From Miscanthus floridulus (taxonomy: Eukaryota > Streptophyta > Magnoliopsida > Poales > Poaceae), in NCBI RefSeq assembly GCF_019320115.1, contig NC_089598.1:27881491-27945490 (forward strand): a stretch of 64,000 nucleotides of DNA, given 5' to 3'. Numbering within the stretch: position 1 is the stretch's first letter; each line of letters opens with the position of its first letter. This document shows positions 22,205 to 35,252 of the stretch, in pieces. The notes beneath the pieces were generated by a model. It did no database searches. It saw only the letters and a list, made by a program, of their open reading frames with translations, and was not told where the DNA came from. The translations under genes were made by a program, and so were the position numbers.

Positions 22205-23400
22205 TCATGAACCAACCTCAACACTGGGGTAATATTTCTTAAGAAATCTTCCATTGATAGCTCTGATAAACTCCTCCCCAAATAAAGTCTTCAATATGTA
22301 TGCATTGCCAGGTACACATTCTACTATTCGGAAAGGACCTTCCCAATTTAGAGACCATTTGCCGAACGCTCTATCCTTTGTTCCAACTGGCAATATAGTT
22401 TTCCAAACCAAGTCTCCTTCTGCGAATTGCTTCAGCCTAACCCTTTTGTTATAATACTTGGCAACGCGTATTTTATTTTTCTCAATATTTTTCCAATGCC
22501 TTGAGACGAATCAAATGTAAATCTTCCAATTCATCCATCATCAGATTCTTATAATCTTCTTCTACCAATTCTTTCTGTAACACAACTCGCCTTGAACCTG
22601 ACCGTAATTCCCATGGTAATACAGCATGATGCCCATAAACCAGTTCATAGGGAGACGTTTGAGTGGACCCATGACAAGCCATTCGGTAAGCCCACAATGC
22701 TTCATTAAGAACTAAGTGCCATCTCCTTGGTTTTTCATCAATCTTCTTCTGTATGATTTTAATCATAATCTTATTTGATGCTTCTACCTGACCATTAGCT
22801 TGTGCATAATAAGGAGAAGAATTATACAACTTAATCCCCATATCTTTGGCAAAATCACAGAATTCTGAAGAAGTAAACTGAGTTCCTTGATCAGTTGTTA
22901 TAGTTTGAGAAATCCCGAATCTGTGAATTATATGTTCCTTAACAAAACTGATCATATTCTCTGACGTTACCTTCTTCAAAGGGATAGCTTCAACCCACTT
23001 GGTGAAATAATCCATGGCCAAGAGTACAAATTTGTGTCCCTTACTAGAAGGAGGATTGATCTGACCAATTAAATCTATACCCCATCCTCTGAACGGCCAA
23101 GGCTTGATTATGGGATTCATAGCAGACGCTGGAACTTTTTGAATATTGAAGAATTTTTGACAATTGTGACACCCTTTGTAATATTCAAAACAATCCTCCA
23201 ACATTGTCGGCCAAAAATAACCAGTTCTCCTAATTATCCACTTCATCCGATAAGCTGACTGGTGTGCACCACACAATCCTTCGTGAACCTCATACATCAC
23301 TTTCTTGGCCTCTTCTTGACTTAAACATTTTAGCAATACTCCATCGACGGACTTGTAATATAACTGATCATCAAGGAACACAAATTTGAGAGCTTTGTAC
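22205..23400 (-). pseudogene. Tat integrase
   Basis: The zinc-binding H-H-C-C module is present (HEGLCGAHQ then CHNCQKF). The catalytic core has all three acidic residues: Asp in GWGIDLIGQ, Asp in TTDQGTQFTS and Glu in NGQVEASNK. The C-terminal part (VAKYYNKRVRLKQFAEGDLV to GPFRIVE) is in a different frame: a one-base loss in the A-run near 22487 shifts it after LKALEK. The N-terminus is also out of frame with the RNase H segment near 23400. The enzyme would join cDNA to host DNA; this copy is disabled by the two shifts. Confidence 0.9.
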
Positions 23401-25476
23401 CTAAGTTTTCGGGAAACTTTTTTGAGATGGACCTTTCAGATAATTGGTAATTTCGTATCTCCAATCACCATCTACTTGATCAGTATTTAAAACACCTTCT
23501 CCTATAGCAAAAACTTCCCGACTCTCTTGATATCCAGAAGCAGCTTGAGCTAACTTATTTGCTTTTTCATTGTACTCTCTAGGGATATGATGCAAGGTTA
23601 CTACCAGAAAATTCTTCAAAAGTTCTCTACACTCCTCATAATATTCCCTTAACACATTGTTCTTGCATTCATACTGACCACTCAGTTGATTAATCACCAA
23701 CTCAGAATCCCCAAAGATTTCAACAGCAACGGCCTTTACTTCTATAAGAAGCTGAAGCCCTCTAAGCAACGCTTCATACTCTGCCTGATTATTAGTAACA
23801 TAAAATTCAATAGGAACCGCATACTCAAAAGTTTTTCCTTGTGGGGAAATTAAGAGAATACCAGCACCACCACCTTTGTTGCAAGATGATCCATCGAAGA
23901 ACAAGGCCCAAGGCACAATGCTTATCGCCTCAACAGAAAGATCCCGATGTTGGGTAATAAAATCAGCAATAATTTGACCTTTTACCGCCTTTGCCGATTC
24001 ATACCTTAAATTAAATTCTGACAATGCTAAAATCCATTTGCCAATTCTTCCATTCAAAATTGGCATTGATAGCATATGTTTGATTACATCAAAACTAGAA
24101 ACTACCACGCATTCGGCACTCAACAAATAGTGCCGAAATTTGGTATATGAGTAATACATGCACAAGCAAAGTTTTTCTGTAGCCGAATACCTTGTTTCCA
24201 GGTCTAGCAGCTTTCGGCTAAGATAAGCTATGACTCTTTCTTTTCCTTCAAATTCTTGCATAAGGGCCGATCCTATCGTTAGGCTACCGGCCGCCACATA
24301 CAACTTAAAAGGCTTGTCAAGTTGTGGAGGTACCAGCACAGGTGGTGCCTTCATATATTGCTTGATCTCATCAAAAGCCTTTTGTTGTATGTCACCCCAT
24401 ACAAATTTTTGATCCTTCTTGAGCTTTAATAAAGGAGAAAAGGGTAAAACTCTCTCTGATAGATTGGATATGAATCTTCTTACAAAGTTGATTTTACCTA
24501 ACAATGATTGTAATTCTGTGAGATTGGTTGGCGGCACAACTTTGTCTATTGCTTCCATTTTCTTTTTCCCAACTTCAATTCCTCCTTTATGAACTAAAAA
24601 TCCCAAAAACTCACCAGCCGAAACTCCAAAGGCACATTTGTTTGGATTCATCTTCAAGCCATGCTTTCTTGTGCACTCCAGAGTCTTTCTTAAATCGGCT
24701 AAATGTCCTTCATGATTTCTAGACTTGACCACTACATCATCGATGTAGATCTCTACAATTTTGCCGATCAGCTCGTGAAAAATATAATTCATAGCTCTTT
24801 GATAAGTTGCACCGGCATTCTTTAACCCAAATGTCATGACTATCCATTCAAACAAACCAATATGACCAGGACATCTGAAGGCCATTTTTGAAATATCTTC
24901 TATTACCATAAAAATTTGATTATAGCCGGCATTACCATCCATAAAACTAATGACTTCATAACCTGCTGCTGCATCTACTAGTAAATCGGCAACTGGCATT
25001 GGGTAACCATCCATGGGAGTGGCCTTATTAAGATTTCTGAAATCTATGCAAACCCTCATTTTTCTATTTTTCTTGTATACCGGTACTATATTTGAAATCC
25101 ACTCTGCATACTTGCATGGCTGAATGAAATTTGCTGCTATTAATCTTTCAACCTCCTTCTTCACATCGGCCAATACCTCCTCTTTGTATATCTTCCGTGG
25201 AGGTTGTTTGTAAGGACGAAATCTAGGTTTAATGGGTAATCGCTGTTCAACAATGGAACGATCCAATCCAGGCATTTTCGTGTAATCCCAAGCAAAACAA
25301 TCTTTAAACTCTTTCAACAGATCTATCAACTTTGATTTATATTCTGGGTCTAACTTTGCACTAATATACATCGGCCTTGACTTAGAACCATCACCAACAT
25401 CAATTTCTTCCAACTTATCAGCCAACATAAAACCACGTCCCAACTTTCCTTTGTTGCCATCGACAGGATTTCCCAT
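23401..25476 (-). pseudogene. Tat reverse transcriptase with two RNase H domains
   Basis: An open frame of 691 codons. Reverse transcriptase lies at about residues 95-270, with catalytic YIDDVVVKS. The first RNase H (about 390-500) is weak, with VAAGSLTIGSAL where an acidic residue would be expected. The second, archaeal-type RNase H (about 520-670) keeps FFDGSS, NNQAEYEALLRG and FGDSELV, but the last acidic residue appears lost (YNEKANKLAQ). A degraded first and an added second RNase H are typical of Tat elements. The frame begins one base out of step with the protease segment upstream. Confidence 0.92.
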
Positions 25477-26516
25477 TAAAAATTACTATGAGAGCCGACT
25501 GCTTGGATCGGCTGTTGGCCCTCGCTGAAAACATTTACAGGACCTTCTTTCCACACTTTTCCAGAGAAACAATCGACGCCTTCATATTCCCAGTAGGTAG
25601 ATTCTATGGCAGCAACACTTACCGAATCATCAGCATGTACAACTTCAACGTCATCTCCAATCCATTGAATGAGAATTTGATGCATGGTTGAAGGAATACA
25701 TCAATTAGCATGGATCCAATCTCTGCCCAAGAGTAGACTATATGCCACCTTGCCATCAATGACAAAAAAGGTAGTAATCAGAGTTTTCGACCCAATAGTC
25801 ATCTCGACATGGATAGCACCTCGTGTATCGAAAGGGTTGCCAGCAAAGTCCCTAAGCACCATGTCAGTTTTCAACAATTCTTCATTAGTCATCCCAAGCT
25901 TTCCGAAGGTAGTATAAGGCATGATATTGATAGCAGCCCCTCCATCGACAAACATCTTAGTTAAAGGCTTGCCATTGACATATCCCTTTAAATAGAGTGG
26001 TCTCAAGTGACGATTCTTGATTGGTTTGTCAAAAATAGCCTGCTGTGTTAATACAAGCTGAGCCATCAAATCCTGACATTCACTTTCATCAAAATCAGAG
26101 TACACCTCTTCTTGGACATCTTGGCTTTCGGGAGCTATAAACTCTGATGGGAGGAAGAAAGCCATGCAAGCATCAGCCGAAGGACCACATCCATCAGGCT
26201 TCTTCTTAGGATGCCATATTTGCTTTGTTTCGGTAACTTCCTGTTTCAACTCCCTATTTCTCAACCGTTGAACTCTTCTTTTCTGACTTTTCCTCAAACC
26301 TGGAGGACACCACTGTCCTTTTTGCCATACATATCTATAGGAATCAGCTCCTTCATCATGCACCCTATCATGAATCCAACCTTGACCTGCAAATCTTTTC
26401 CTTTGCTGATTCTCAAAATCATCTATTTCTAAGCGCCGATCATCTTGAGGAACCTTCGTTCCAAGTCTTTCATAGACGGGACGGCGGTTGACCCGAGATT
26501 GCCTATACTCAGAGTA
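25477..26516 (-). pseudogene. Tat aspartic protease region
   Basis: In the same frame as gag and separated from it by a TAG (26517). The catalytic block is KMFVDGGAAINIMPY, in which the Tat family often has DGG in place of DSG, and the domain ends LLLGRDWIHAN. It is followed by an in-frame TGA at 25701 where related elements have an amino acid codon, then MHQILIQW and an acidic linker to 25476. It would cut the Gag-Pol polyprotein. Confidence 0.85.
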
Positions 26517-28694
26517 CTAAGCACTACACTCCGGACAATTATTCCTAGCAGGCAACCTCAAGCCTTCATTCCAACAATGCCTAAAGAATGAACAACCCCA
26601 ATGAGACTGCTCTTGTTCTGTCATGTATTCTTCTTGCTCCCTTTGGTATACCTCTTCCTCATACCTCCGGTATTCTTCCATAAACCATTGCTTCTTATAG
26701 TATTCTTTCTCTTGCTCTCTCTGCCACTTGTTTAGCAAAATACATGATGTAACTCTTTGTTTGGAAGTTTGACCTCTCTCGGTTCGGCTATTTTGAAACC
26801 GAACTCGTTGCTGCAGCTCTCTACTGGTGACTTGCCGATCCAGGTCAACAGCACCACTTTCCTTTGCTCTATCAAAAGTCAACACCTTCATCTTGCCTTT
26901 ACCGTTGAGATCATTGGTAGAGACCATATTCATAGAGAAAGAAATCATATTTTGTGGAAAGGGCTGATCATCAATTCTCATCTTGCCATCAAACTTCAAA
27001 TGTCCCTCTTGGATAGCTTTCTGGATCCGTATTCTGAATACTCGGCAATCATTGATAGAGTGAGAATTAGTGTTATGGAAGTCACAATACTTTTTGTCTT
27101 TCACTCCTTCAGGACGTAGCATGGGATGTTCTTCTGGCAGCTTGATGCATCCTTCCTTTATCAATAATGCAAAAAGTCTGTCTGCCTTAGTAACATCAAA
27201 ATCATAGGTTCCCTTTTGTTGTTTCAATCAGCGTTGACTAACTTGAGTAGGCTCCTTTGCCCAATTCAACTCAGCTGCAGCTATCTCATCTTCATCAATA
27301 TACTCAGTCGCTTCCTCCAGAAAACCTTGATACACCTCATTAGTGGCATTGTTCTTCTGAAAGCGATTATCTCTCTTGAATCCTTGGACCTGATTACTCA
27401 TAGCTGCTAAATGCTGTGCAAGTTGGCCAAGATCATCAAACTCCATGCTGAACAGCTTCTCCCTGATATTCGGCAACATTCCTGCTATAGCTATTCCAGG
27501 TAGTTGATCATCTGGTAAATTCAGAGAATAACACATATTCTTGGTCTCTCTAAACCTACGAAGATATTCCAATGGTGTCTCATTTGTTCTCATCCTCAGA
27601 CTCATGAGATCGACCAACTTCTTCTCATTAGTACCCGTGTAGAAATATGAATGAAACTTCTGCTCTAGTTCTGCCCACGTACCAATGGAATGAGCTGGTA
27701 AAGATGTGAACCACGTGAAAGCTAGTCCTGTAAGAGACAAAGGAAAATATCGAATCCTCCAAGCTTCATCTGAAGCAGCTTCTCCCAGCTGCACTAAGTA
27801 CCGACTGACGTGCTCTATGGTACTAGTATCATCTTGATCAGAAAACTTGGTCAAATCCGTTGGAGGCTTCACCCTTGGAGGTAACGCCACTCTATTGTAC
27901 CACTCTGGATAAGGAGACTTGTATGAATAGGATTGATTTTTTGGCTTCAAGCCGAACTGATTCTGCATCATATCAGCCATCCTGTGCATCAAAACATCAA
28001 TGTCTGAATCCTGATTTCCTTGTACTTGCACTCTAGAAGGCAACCCTAAAACACTCCTATACCCTGGATTTGGCACAGCATTGATAGCATTGTAATCAGT
28101 AAATTCTTGATACCCATCTCCATACATATTCTTCTGCAATCTGTTTGATGCTGGAGAAACTCTATAAGCCGAAGGTGGTACTTCTCCTGTAGTACCAAAT
28201 GTTACCTGGCCATAGGTGGGATGGGATTGCTTTTCAGTGTGAATCAATCCACCTATATTTGAAGTCGATGCTATTTCTTTTCCAACAGGCTTATCTTGAT
28301 GCTTTGGAACATTGAAAAGTGTCGGTCCACTGAGTGGGCCAACATTTTCTTCAAAGTATTTATCAACCATTGGATCAAAAGTACTGATCATGATTGCCCA
28401 AAAAGTATTCAGAAAAGCTGTGTGATGGTTTGTCATGGTTTCTCCCATAGCTTTATAAACCAGGGCTGCCATCTTCTGAGCATCCTCCTCTTCAGTGTAA
28501 TCAGTTTGATGTGGAAGAAGAACCCTTGGCATTGACTGCTTTTGAAACACTTTATTGCTCTTGTTTTTGGAAAAAGACATCAAACACTTCCGTTGGTATT
28601 GCTCACATGCTTGTAGCACTAAATCCCTGTAATTATCTGGCAGTTCTGCCATGCTCACATCCAGAACATGATCATTGTTGATCTCAGACGCCAT
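26517..28694 (-). pseudogene. Tat Gag
   Basis: Starts MASEINNDHVLDV at 28694, just inside the primer-binding site. The capsid domain contains WRIRYFPLSLTGLAFTWF and LRMRTNETPLEYLRRFRETK. An in-frame TGA at 27228-27230 interrupts it, probably an old TGG, since the reading goes on directly with KQQKGTYDFDVTKADRLFAL. A zinc-knuckle-like YCDFHNTNSHSINDC and a terminal cysteine cluster (GCSFFRHCW to CPEC) follow. Gag packages the element RNA. Frame is shared with the protease. Confidence 0.88.
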
Positions 28695-28710
28695 CTTGAA
28701 CTAACAGATC

Positions 28711-28728
28711 GTCCCGCTGGGCGTGCCA
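28711..28728 (-). promoter_or_regulatory. primer-binding site of Tat element
   Basis: On the minus strand TGGCACGCCCAGCGGGAC begins 8 nt inside the 5' LTR. Starting TGG, it can pair with a tRNA 3' CCA end. The exact tRNA is not determined. Confidence 0.75.
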
Positions 28729-28735
28729 AAAAGTG

Positions 28736-30100
28736 TGTTGACATAAAATATGACGCACTGTGCCTCACACACAGCAAGCCGGAAAGCGTGGCTTCAATTG
28801 GGCCCCCGGGTGCTTCGTGATCCGGAAACGTGCCAGTCAGTTTGACCTGAAAAAACTAATAAGGGATAAAATAGTTAAATGCCAAACCAGAACATGTCGG
28901 GTGAGACCAGACAGTTCCATATATACGGCCCTGAAGCCACTTACAACGACATACAGCTATAGGAAGCTGTCTGCCAACAAGTTTATAAACCATTCAGCTA
29001 ATCGTAAAATGAGCACACGTAAAAATCCAATTGCTGAAAGCATATGCATGGGAAGACATGTTTGAACAAGTGAAATTAATTATGAGTTAACGCATAACCA
29101 AGCTCAGCAGTCCAGCCAAGTTGGGGTCCATGAAGAAGGAACATGCAAATAAACACGATTAAACTAATCTAAAACCTGCATCTGTCGCACGACACCTAGT
29201 TTCGTTAAAGCTTAAACGTAATTAACAGGCATGAACCCACAACATGTGACAATCTAGATTAAAATAATTCAACCATTATGAGCATGTTATCTATTTGCAA
29301 AGGTAATATGAAAAGCAATGATCATTGAAGCGCGAATAAAACCATAAAAAAGGGCCGAACAATATTAATCTAGATTGGGCAGAAGTGTGTTACAAATATA
29401 TAAAATATTTAAAACATGCAACACAGGATAACTTAATGAATCTATTTAGATTTTGCCGTATCTAATAGAGCCAATAACTGTCTTGCTTTCACTAAGCATA
29501 TTGAGCAAATGCCTGCCGCACGGTGTCTACTCATAAACAAAGCATAAGCAAAGACTTCTTGATTGTCAAACAAAGATCCGCCGCACGACCATTGAAAACA
29601 AACAAGACTACTTGCATCACGTCTAAATCCACCGCATGATACTAAACATGATAACAAGGTTGTCGGAACTTACGGAGGTCGACGGATCGATGACTCCTCT
29701 CGAAGAACTCGACGACACGACAAAAGGACTCGAAGGTTGGCACGGGGCTGGTTGTATTGATTTGGTTGTGAACCCTTATTACAATGGTCGAGGGTCAATA
29801 TTTATACCCTAGACAAAACACGAGTCCTAGAAGACTATGATTTACAAAGGAACTATTAAACAAACTTGGAAACTACGATTCCTTGCCCTAAACTCTCAGA
29901 GTCCTTTATTATTACAACTTTCATCTTTTCGATCGACTTTGCCTACCATCTTCTGCTTTCCCGAATGGAGTCACCACCTTCTGGAGTAACCGACCGCATA
30001 AGTATTTAGCCGACCGCTCGTTTTGTTTGCCGAATATCCTTCTTCCCGCATGCAGGTCCACCTGTCATCCTCCAAAGTCGACCAAAATCCAGTGTTAATA
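28736..30100 (-). repeat. 5' LTR of Tat element
   Basis: The partner of 18362-19743, differing by a few per cent, mostly C/T and G/A changes. Its outermost base pair reads TA where the partner has CA. Confidence 0.93.
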
Positions 30101-32492
30101 GCTAGAGGAACCTAAGCCTCATCTGCCTGCGGAAGGAACATACACATCTTGTGTCATAGCTGTCCTACAACCACAATGAGCAGCCGCACGGCGTAGCCGA
30201 CATGACAGCCTCTGTTGTACAAAATTATGCTAACTAAAAGAATCTAACGTATTAATAATATGTTTGAAAGAATATTTTGAATCTTACGTCTAGGTAGCTA
30301 CGCGTGTTGTCATCCATAAATCTTGGACGAAAGCGCTCAATGTCTTCAACGGAGCATTTGAGGGTATTGCCCTGCAACAAAGTTCTCAGTAATAATACTT
30401 CTCAACAGATAGCAACATGTTTTGTTTTCTTTTGTACAAGAATCTAACGTATTATAAGGATGCTATGGCTCGAAGGTGCCACTAACTAAAATAGATACCT
30501 CTAACGCATAATGTATTGGTATACAACTTAACGTAGAAGAATAAGGCAATTGACTTACCACTATGTCCAAGATTGGTCCTACCTCCACCTATCTTCCTGC
30601 ACGAGTAGATTGGTCGTACGCCGTGTCTTCATCGTCGGAGGACTCGATGTCGGCGTAGTCATCTTCTATCCATTGTAGCCTCAGCCTACAATGTGTCACA
30701 CGTTGGTACCAAGCTTGGTAGCGCTTGAACTCATGGTTCATGTGTGGCTTGTTGTTCTTGTCCACGTTGTCGTGCAATAGCTCCCATTGCTCAATGTAGT
30801 ACTGGTGGTGCTTCTCCTAGTAAAAAATCCTTCTGTTCTTCTGATGATCCAATCTGCATGTATGTCATCATTACTTGAATCCATGTTCATGTCACCATAT
30901 TAATGGAAATAGACCATCACGAGACAATTGAAATAGCAGAACACTTACTTGTGTAAGTCAACGCCAGTCGAGAACGGAGCCGTTGGCCAAAGCTGTCTCA
31001 CTCCAAATTGACGTGCAACTCTATCTGGCAGGTGGAACTCGACAACATAGAAACATATTAGAGGTCACCTCATCCTATAGAAGTCATCGTCGCACCCACA
31101 CATGTTACTCAACGGAAAAGGAAGTGCCCCCTCTCCATCGTATGGCTCCCACGACACCTGCAACATGTCCAAATAAGATGTTAGATGCTATACTAAACCA
31201 TTTCAAACTAGCATGGGAAATAAATTTTATGTACACTAGACGCCGTGAGCGTGTCTAGCTCGTTCGTGAACTCAATGTACACCTGCTGTAACCTCGCATG
31301 CGGAACCCTAACCTGGTACCAAAGGTACGCCCACATTGGCTGCCGATGTGGAGGCTGACCTGGGAACCACTCACGACGAGCCAGAACCTCAGGACGACCA
31401 ACTAGTAGACAAGCACAAATCCACAACTAGAGTAGGTACACGCATCCACTAAGTGACGCTATGGACGAAGTCCAATGGCACGCCTCGCAAAGCTGCCGAT
31501 AAAGATAACCCAACACTGTAGAGCCCCAGCTATACTGACCCGCCTGGTCCTAGTCACTAAGGCAGTGGACCCACATCCACGACGTAGTGTCACTCATGGC
31601 ATTGGGGAAGAGAACGTAGGCAAATAGGTGTAGGATCCACGCCCTGCAGTAGTACCCAACTGTCTCCTCATCTGCCTCCTCGGGACACTGTGCGAACTCT
31701 TACCGAAGCTAGGAGATTAGAACTCTAGACATGCGAGCCCCTTGCTCGCCAACCTCATGCCCAAGGAAGGCCTCTACTCATGCTCTCTAACCTTTAGACC
31801 TGCACTTCCCAGTCACTGCGTTGCCGTGAATTCTCAGGCCTAGCATATTCTAACAGTCCTAGAGCGTGACTGCCATCTCTCCAAAAGACAAGTGAAAGCT
31901 GTGAGTCTCTGGCCACCACCTCCATTTTAGACAAAGCAAGACTACATGTTAAAAAGGCAAGCACATGAACAAATGGCCATGAATGGAGGCAATGATTGAA
32001 GATAATACCTATCAACCAACGTAGTTATGGCCGCTGAGTTGAACTTGGGCAACCCACGACGAACTTAAAAAGAGATGATGTCTAGGCTAGCTCTTTGCAG
32101 GAAAGGAGTGTACCTATTGTCGTACTGCATGTCTAAGGACCCATTGTGGGTTCTAGGACAAAGGAGCGGAAGGTCCTATATGGAATAAAACATAATCTCC
32201 CATTACTTCACGAACACATGTATGCTCAGAAAAATTTGAACAAACCATATAGATTATTACCTACCCCTTCGCTATGAGACGTCCTCGGTGGGTCACCTCG
32301 TACGTTGGGTCGAGCAGGTGGAATTGCGCCATCCTACAAAAAAGTCAATGAAATCAAAATTCAATATACAATGAAACTTAAACTTAGAAATGTACAAGTA
32401 ATTGACACAATTACAAGCATAAATTGAGACATGCATAATTAATTAAATGAATACGACAAATATGAAATAATGAAAACAACCAATAGTCGCAC

Positions 32493-35252
32493 CTCACTAA
32501 TCTGCCAATGGCAAGTGCGTGAATTATGGCCCAGTCTACCACACTTGACACACTCGTACTGCTCAGGGTCAGTAAGAAATGGGGTTCCTCTCCCATGCCT
32601 CGTTCTTCCGGATATCTAATCCATAACCATCATGTGTCTCGTCCTCTTCCTTGATCCACGTTTGTTCCAATGGTAAGCTAGATCCGCAATGTACTTTGGC
32701 CCATCATATGGAGGCCACTCTCCAGGATCCTAGAAAGGCACGAAGCGGGGGCTCCATGTGTGCATAAGTGTGTTGACACTGAACTCGTGAGGTCCTGCTC
32801 TCGATATTATAGTTGTGATGCCTAGCTGCGGCCACCAAATGAGAACATAGAAAGTGGTACTGCCTTGGTTTACCACAAGTGCATGTGAAATCTTGGAGGA
32901 TTACCACATGCATCCTCGACTCTCGGACCTCGCCATCAGACGTTGTACCACCCCTATGCTCGACCTGATAAGTCCCTGTGGTGTGATCAAAACATGTAAC
33001 CTCATGTGTGCTGGCCCTTTCATTTGCCTTCTCTAGGTGTGCCTTTGGTTTTAGAGCTCATATCTCTCCATCACTCTACAACTTCAATGCATGGGCGTGT
33101 CTATTATTGAATCAGGCAACAAGCTTGTGGGAGGTGAATTGAACGATTGCATTCATGGGCATACCACATATCCCCAATAGCAACTTATTGAAAGACTCCA
33201 CCATATTGCTACACTGAAACTCGTACCTCCATCCACTGGTATCGTGAGCTCTTGTCCATTTCTTCAAATCCCTTATAAAACCCGTGAGCCATTGTCTACC
33301 TTCTGCATTTGATGCGGTTTTGACCTGCTCTAACTTTTTTCTGAAAGTATTTGTCCTCAAGCTATCGAGCATCCTCCCGGAACAGATCAAAATTATCCTT
33401 CACACTATCCTTCCAGAGTAGATTTTCGGCAAGGTGCCGAGTACACCAACGATGGTGCAAAGGTGCATACCCCTCTATCTGCTCTCGCACAACATTAAGT
33501 ATGCCCTAGCGCCTATCAGATATGACGCCAACCTCCCTGGTAAGCCCAACCATATGTATCCGGACTAGCCTCAAGAACCATCCCCAACTGTCATTGTTCT
33601 CCTTCTCAACCAAAGCAAATACCAAAGGAACCAACTTGTTTTTTGCATCATAGGATATGGCTATAAGAATTATGCCCTGGTATTTGCCAATCAAGAACAT
33701 ACCATCAATGGAGAAGACGGAACAACAGTGCCTAAAGGCCTCAACACACTAATTTAAGCACTAGAAAACACGAAAGAATATCTACCTCCCATCCTTCTAT
33801 ACATTTGGTTTTGGGATGTACTCATAATACATGCCTAGATTCACCGATTTGATTGCATTGAAAAGTACTGGCAGCTGCTCATACCCATCCTCCCAGTCCC
33901 CATATATTATCTTCCACGTTCGTTGCTTAGCCCTTAAAGCTTTACCATAAGTTATCACATAACCTCCATAAAACACCTCAACGGTCCTAATAATTGTCCT
34001 AACCTTCATGTTGGGTTCTCCCTGCAATATTCTCATCAACCGCTTGGCAATGAGGGTAGATGTCAACTATCGATGCTTCAGTGTCAGCACAATTGTGTGC
34101 CCCGATAACTTTTGTGATCTTCCACTTTTCGGTGACCTTTTGCTACCTTGCACAAACCCTCCATGTAACGACGTTCCTTGTCACACACAACTATATAACA
34201 GCGCTCCGCATATGAATGCAAGACTTTATAAGGTCTCTTTTGTATCACTACAAACGCCTGCAACCATCTCTTCCATGCAGGGAGGTCCTTAAATACCCTC
34301 CCATTCTCAATTACCATGTTAGGGCTGGCCTCAGGAGTCTCTAGAAGCTCATCATCACGTCCTTCTGCACACGCCTGATCGGAATGAGCAAGATCGCTGA
34401 ACTCGTGAACTCTTGGATCATGGCGGCCGGGAAAGATACGCCTCAGCATCTCAACATCACTCTTTGTCAGCTCTCCAACAGGACGATCATCATCAGAATC
34501 AAGAGCCCTTGCCATCTCATATGACTCCGAATCATTGATAATTTTAACACTATTGGAGCCACAGAATCCATCTCCACATAGCACTTGCGCAGCAACAGTG
34601 GGCACATCCACATTGTCAAGAATGTCTACTGCAACATAAGTAGAAAAATGAGGAAAGAATGAAAAATTGGATGTAAGAAATGGGGTAAGCTTCCAATAAC
34701 CATGTGGATAAGACACTTACTTGGATGATTATATGTCAAAGGGATCTCATGAGGAGAATCTGCCACAACATCATGAGTATGACAAGCATCTCCAACTGGC
34801 ATATTGGGGGCAGATTGAGCATCGAAAACCGTAGGTACAATCTCCACATCCATATTAGGTTTTGGGACGGGAGGGTCAAAGTGTGCCTGCTGATCCATTA
34901 GTGGGGAAAACCCATGAGGGATGGGATCAACTAACACCCAACGCACAACCACGTCTAAACTTTGGAACTGGCACTTCATAGCCGATCTAACATAGTTCTC
35001 CCACTGGTCTGCACATCCAATTGGGATCATCTTCCAAAGGATGTTGGGAGGAAAACCTAGGTGAAGTACACCCTCCACTACGATGCCACCATCATCATCA
35101 GCTCCATGGCAATGTAGCTCCTTCCGAGCCCTTGCAACCAACTCGCTAAACGATGGCTTCTCATTGAATAACACAGGCACGCTTTGCATCTCAACAAACT
35201 CAACATATCCATAGCGATCTCTTTCCACGATGCCTCCATGATATATGCTCAC
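32493..35252 (-). pseudogene. MURA-type transposase of the MULE
   Basis: The reading begins SIYHGGIVERDRYGYVEFVE at 35252. The codon there is GTG where I would expect ATG, so the start may be lost. An intron splits the N-terminus (donor after the NHPS codons near 34728, acceptor TTGCAG near 34643). Then come DLPAWKRWLQAF and KRPYKVLHSYAERCYIVVCD (the Mu-type DNA-binding region), a frameshift near 34170, the MULE core with SIDGMFLIGKYQGI (first catalytic Asp) near 33700 and VGVISDRR (second Asp) near 33510, the NMVESFNKLLLG region near 33200, a SWIM zinc finger CTCGKPRQYHFLCSH near 32870, and a CCHC knuckle CVKCGRLGHNSRTC near 32540. Stops and shifts make it inactive. Confidence 0.87.

Larger units (their letters stand above)
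18362..30100 (-). mobile_element. Tat-lineage Ty3/gypsy retrotransposon with antisense genes
   Basis: An 11.7-kb element bounded by LTRs of 1,382 bp (18362-19743) and 1,365 bp (28736-30100), with the 5-bp duplication GCTAG outside (18357-18361 and 30101-30105). Coding on the minus strand runs gag, protease, reverse transcriptase, two RNase H domains, integrase. The second RNase H and the plus-strand (antisense) genes between integrase and 3' LTR mark the Tat lineage (RIRE2/Grande/Ogre relatives). By eye the LTRs differ by only a few per cent, mostly transitions, so the insertion is young relative to the MULE. Stops and frameshifts in gag-pol show this copy cannot act on its own. It sits inside the PMD gene of the MULE. 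Confidence 0.93.
16157..32332 (-). pseudogene. plant mobile domain (PMD) gene of the MULE, split by two retroelements
   Basis: The reading starts MAQFHLLDPTYEVTHRG at 32332 and ends GKGKTRKQ-stop at 16157. Coding pieces lie at about 30106-32332, 18219-18361 and 16157-16238. Recognisable parts are YTPFLQRASLDIISF, GLPKFNSAAITTLVDR followed by WRPETHSFHLSFGEMAVTL (the core of the aminotransferase-like plant mobile domain, PF10536), NMLGLRIHG, the RRPEVLARR-like WFPGQ block near 31380 and an ADIESSDDEDTAYDQ acidic tail near 30630. The 18219-18361 piece encodes an Asp/Glu-rich run. Many stops and frameshifts are present even outside the insertions. PMD proteins are found in MULEs and Ty3 elements and in the host silencing factors MAIN/MAIL1. 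The PMD role in transposition is not established. Confidence 0.8.
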
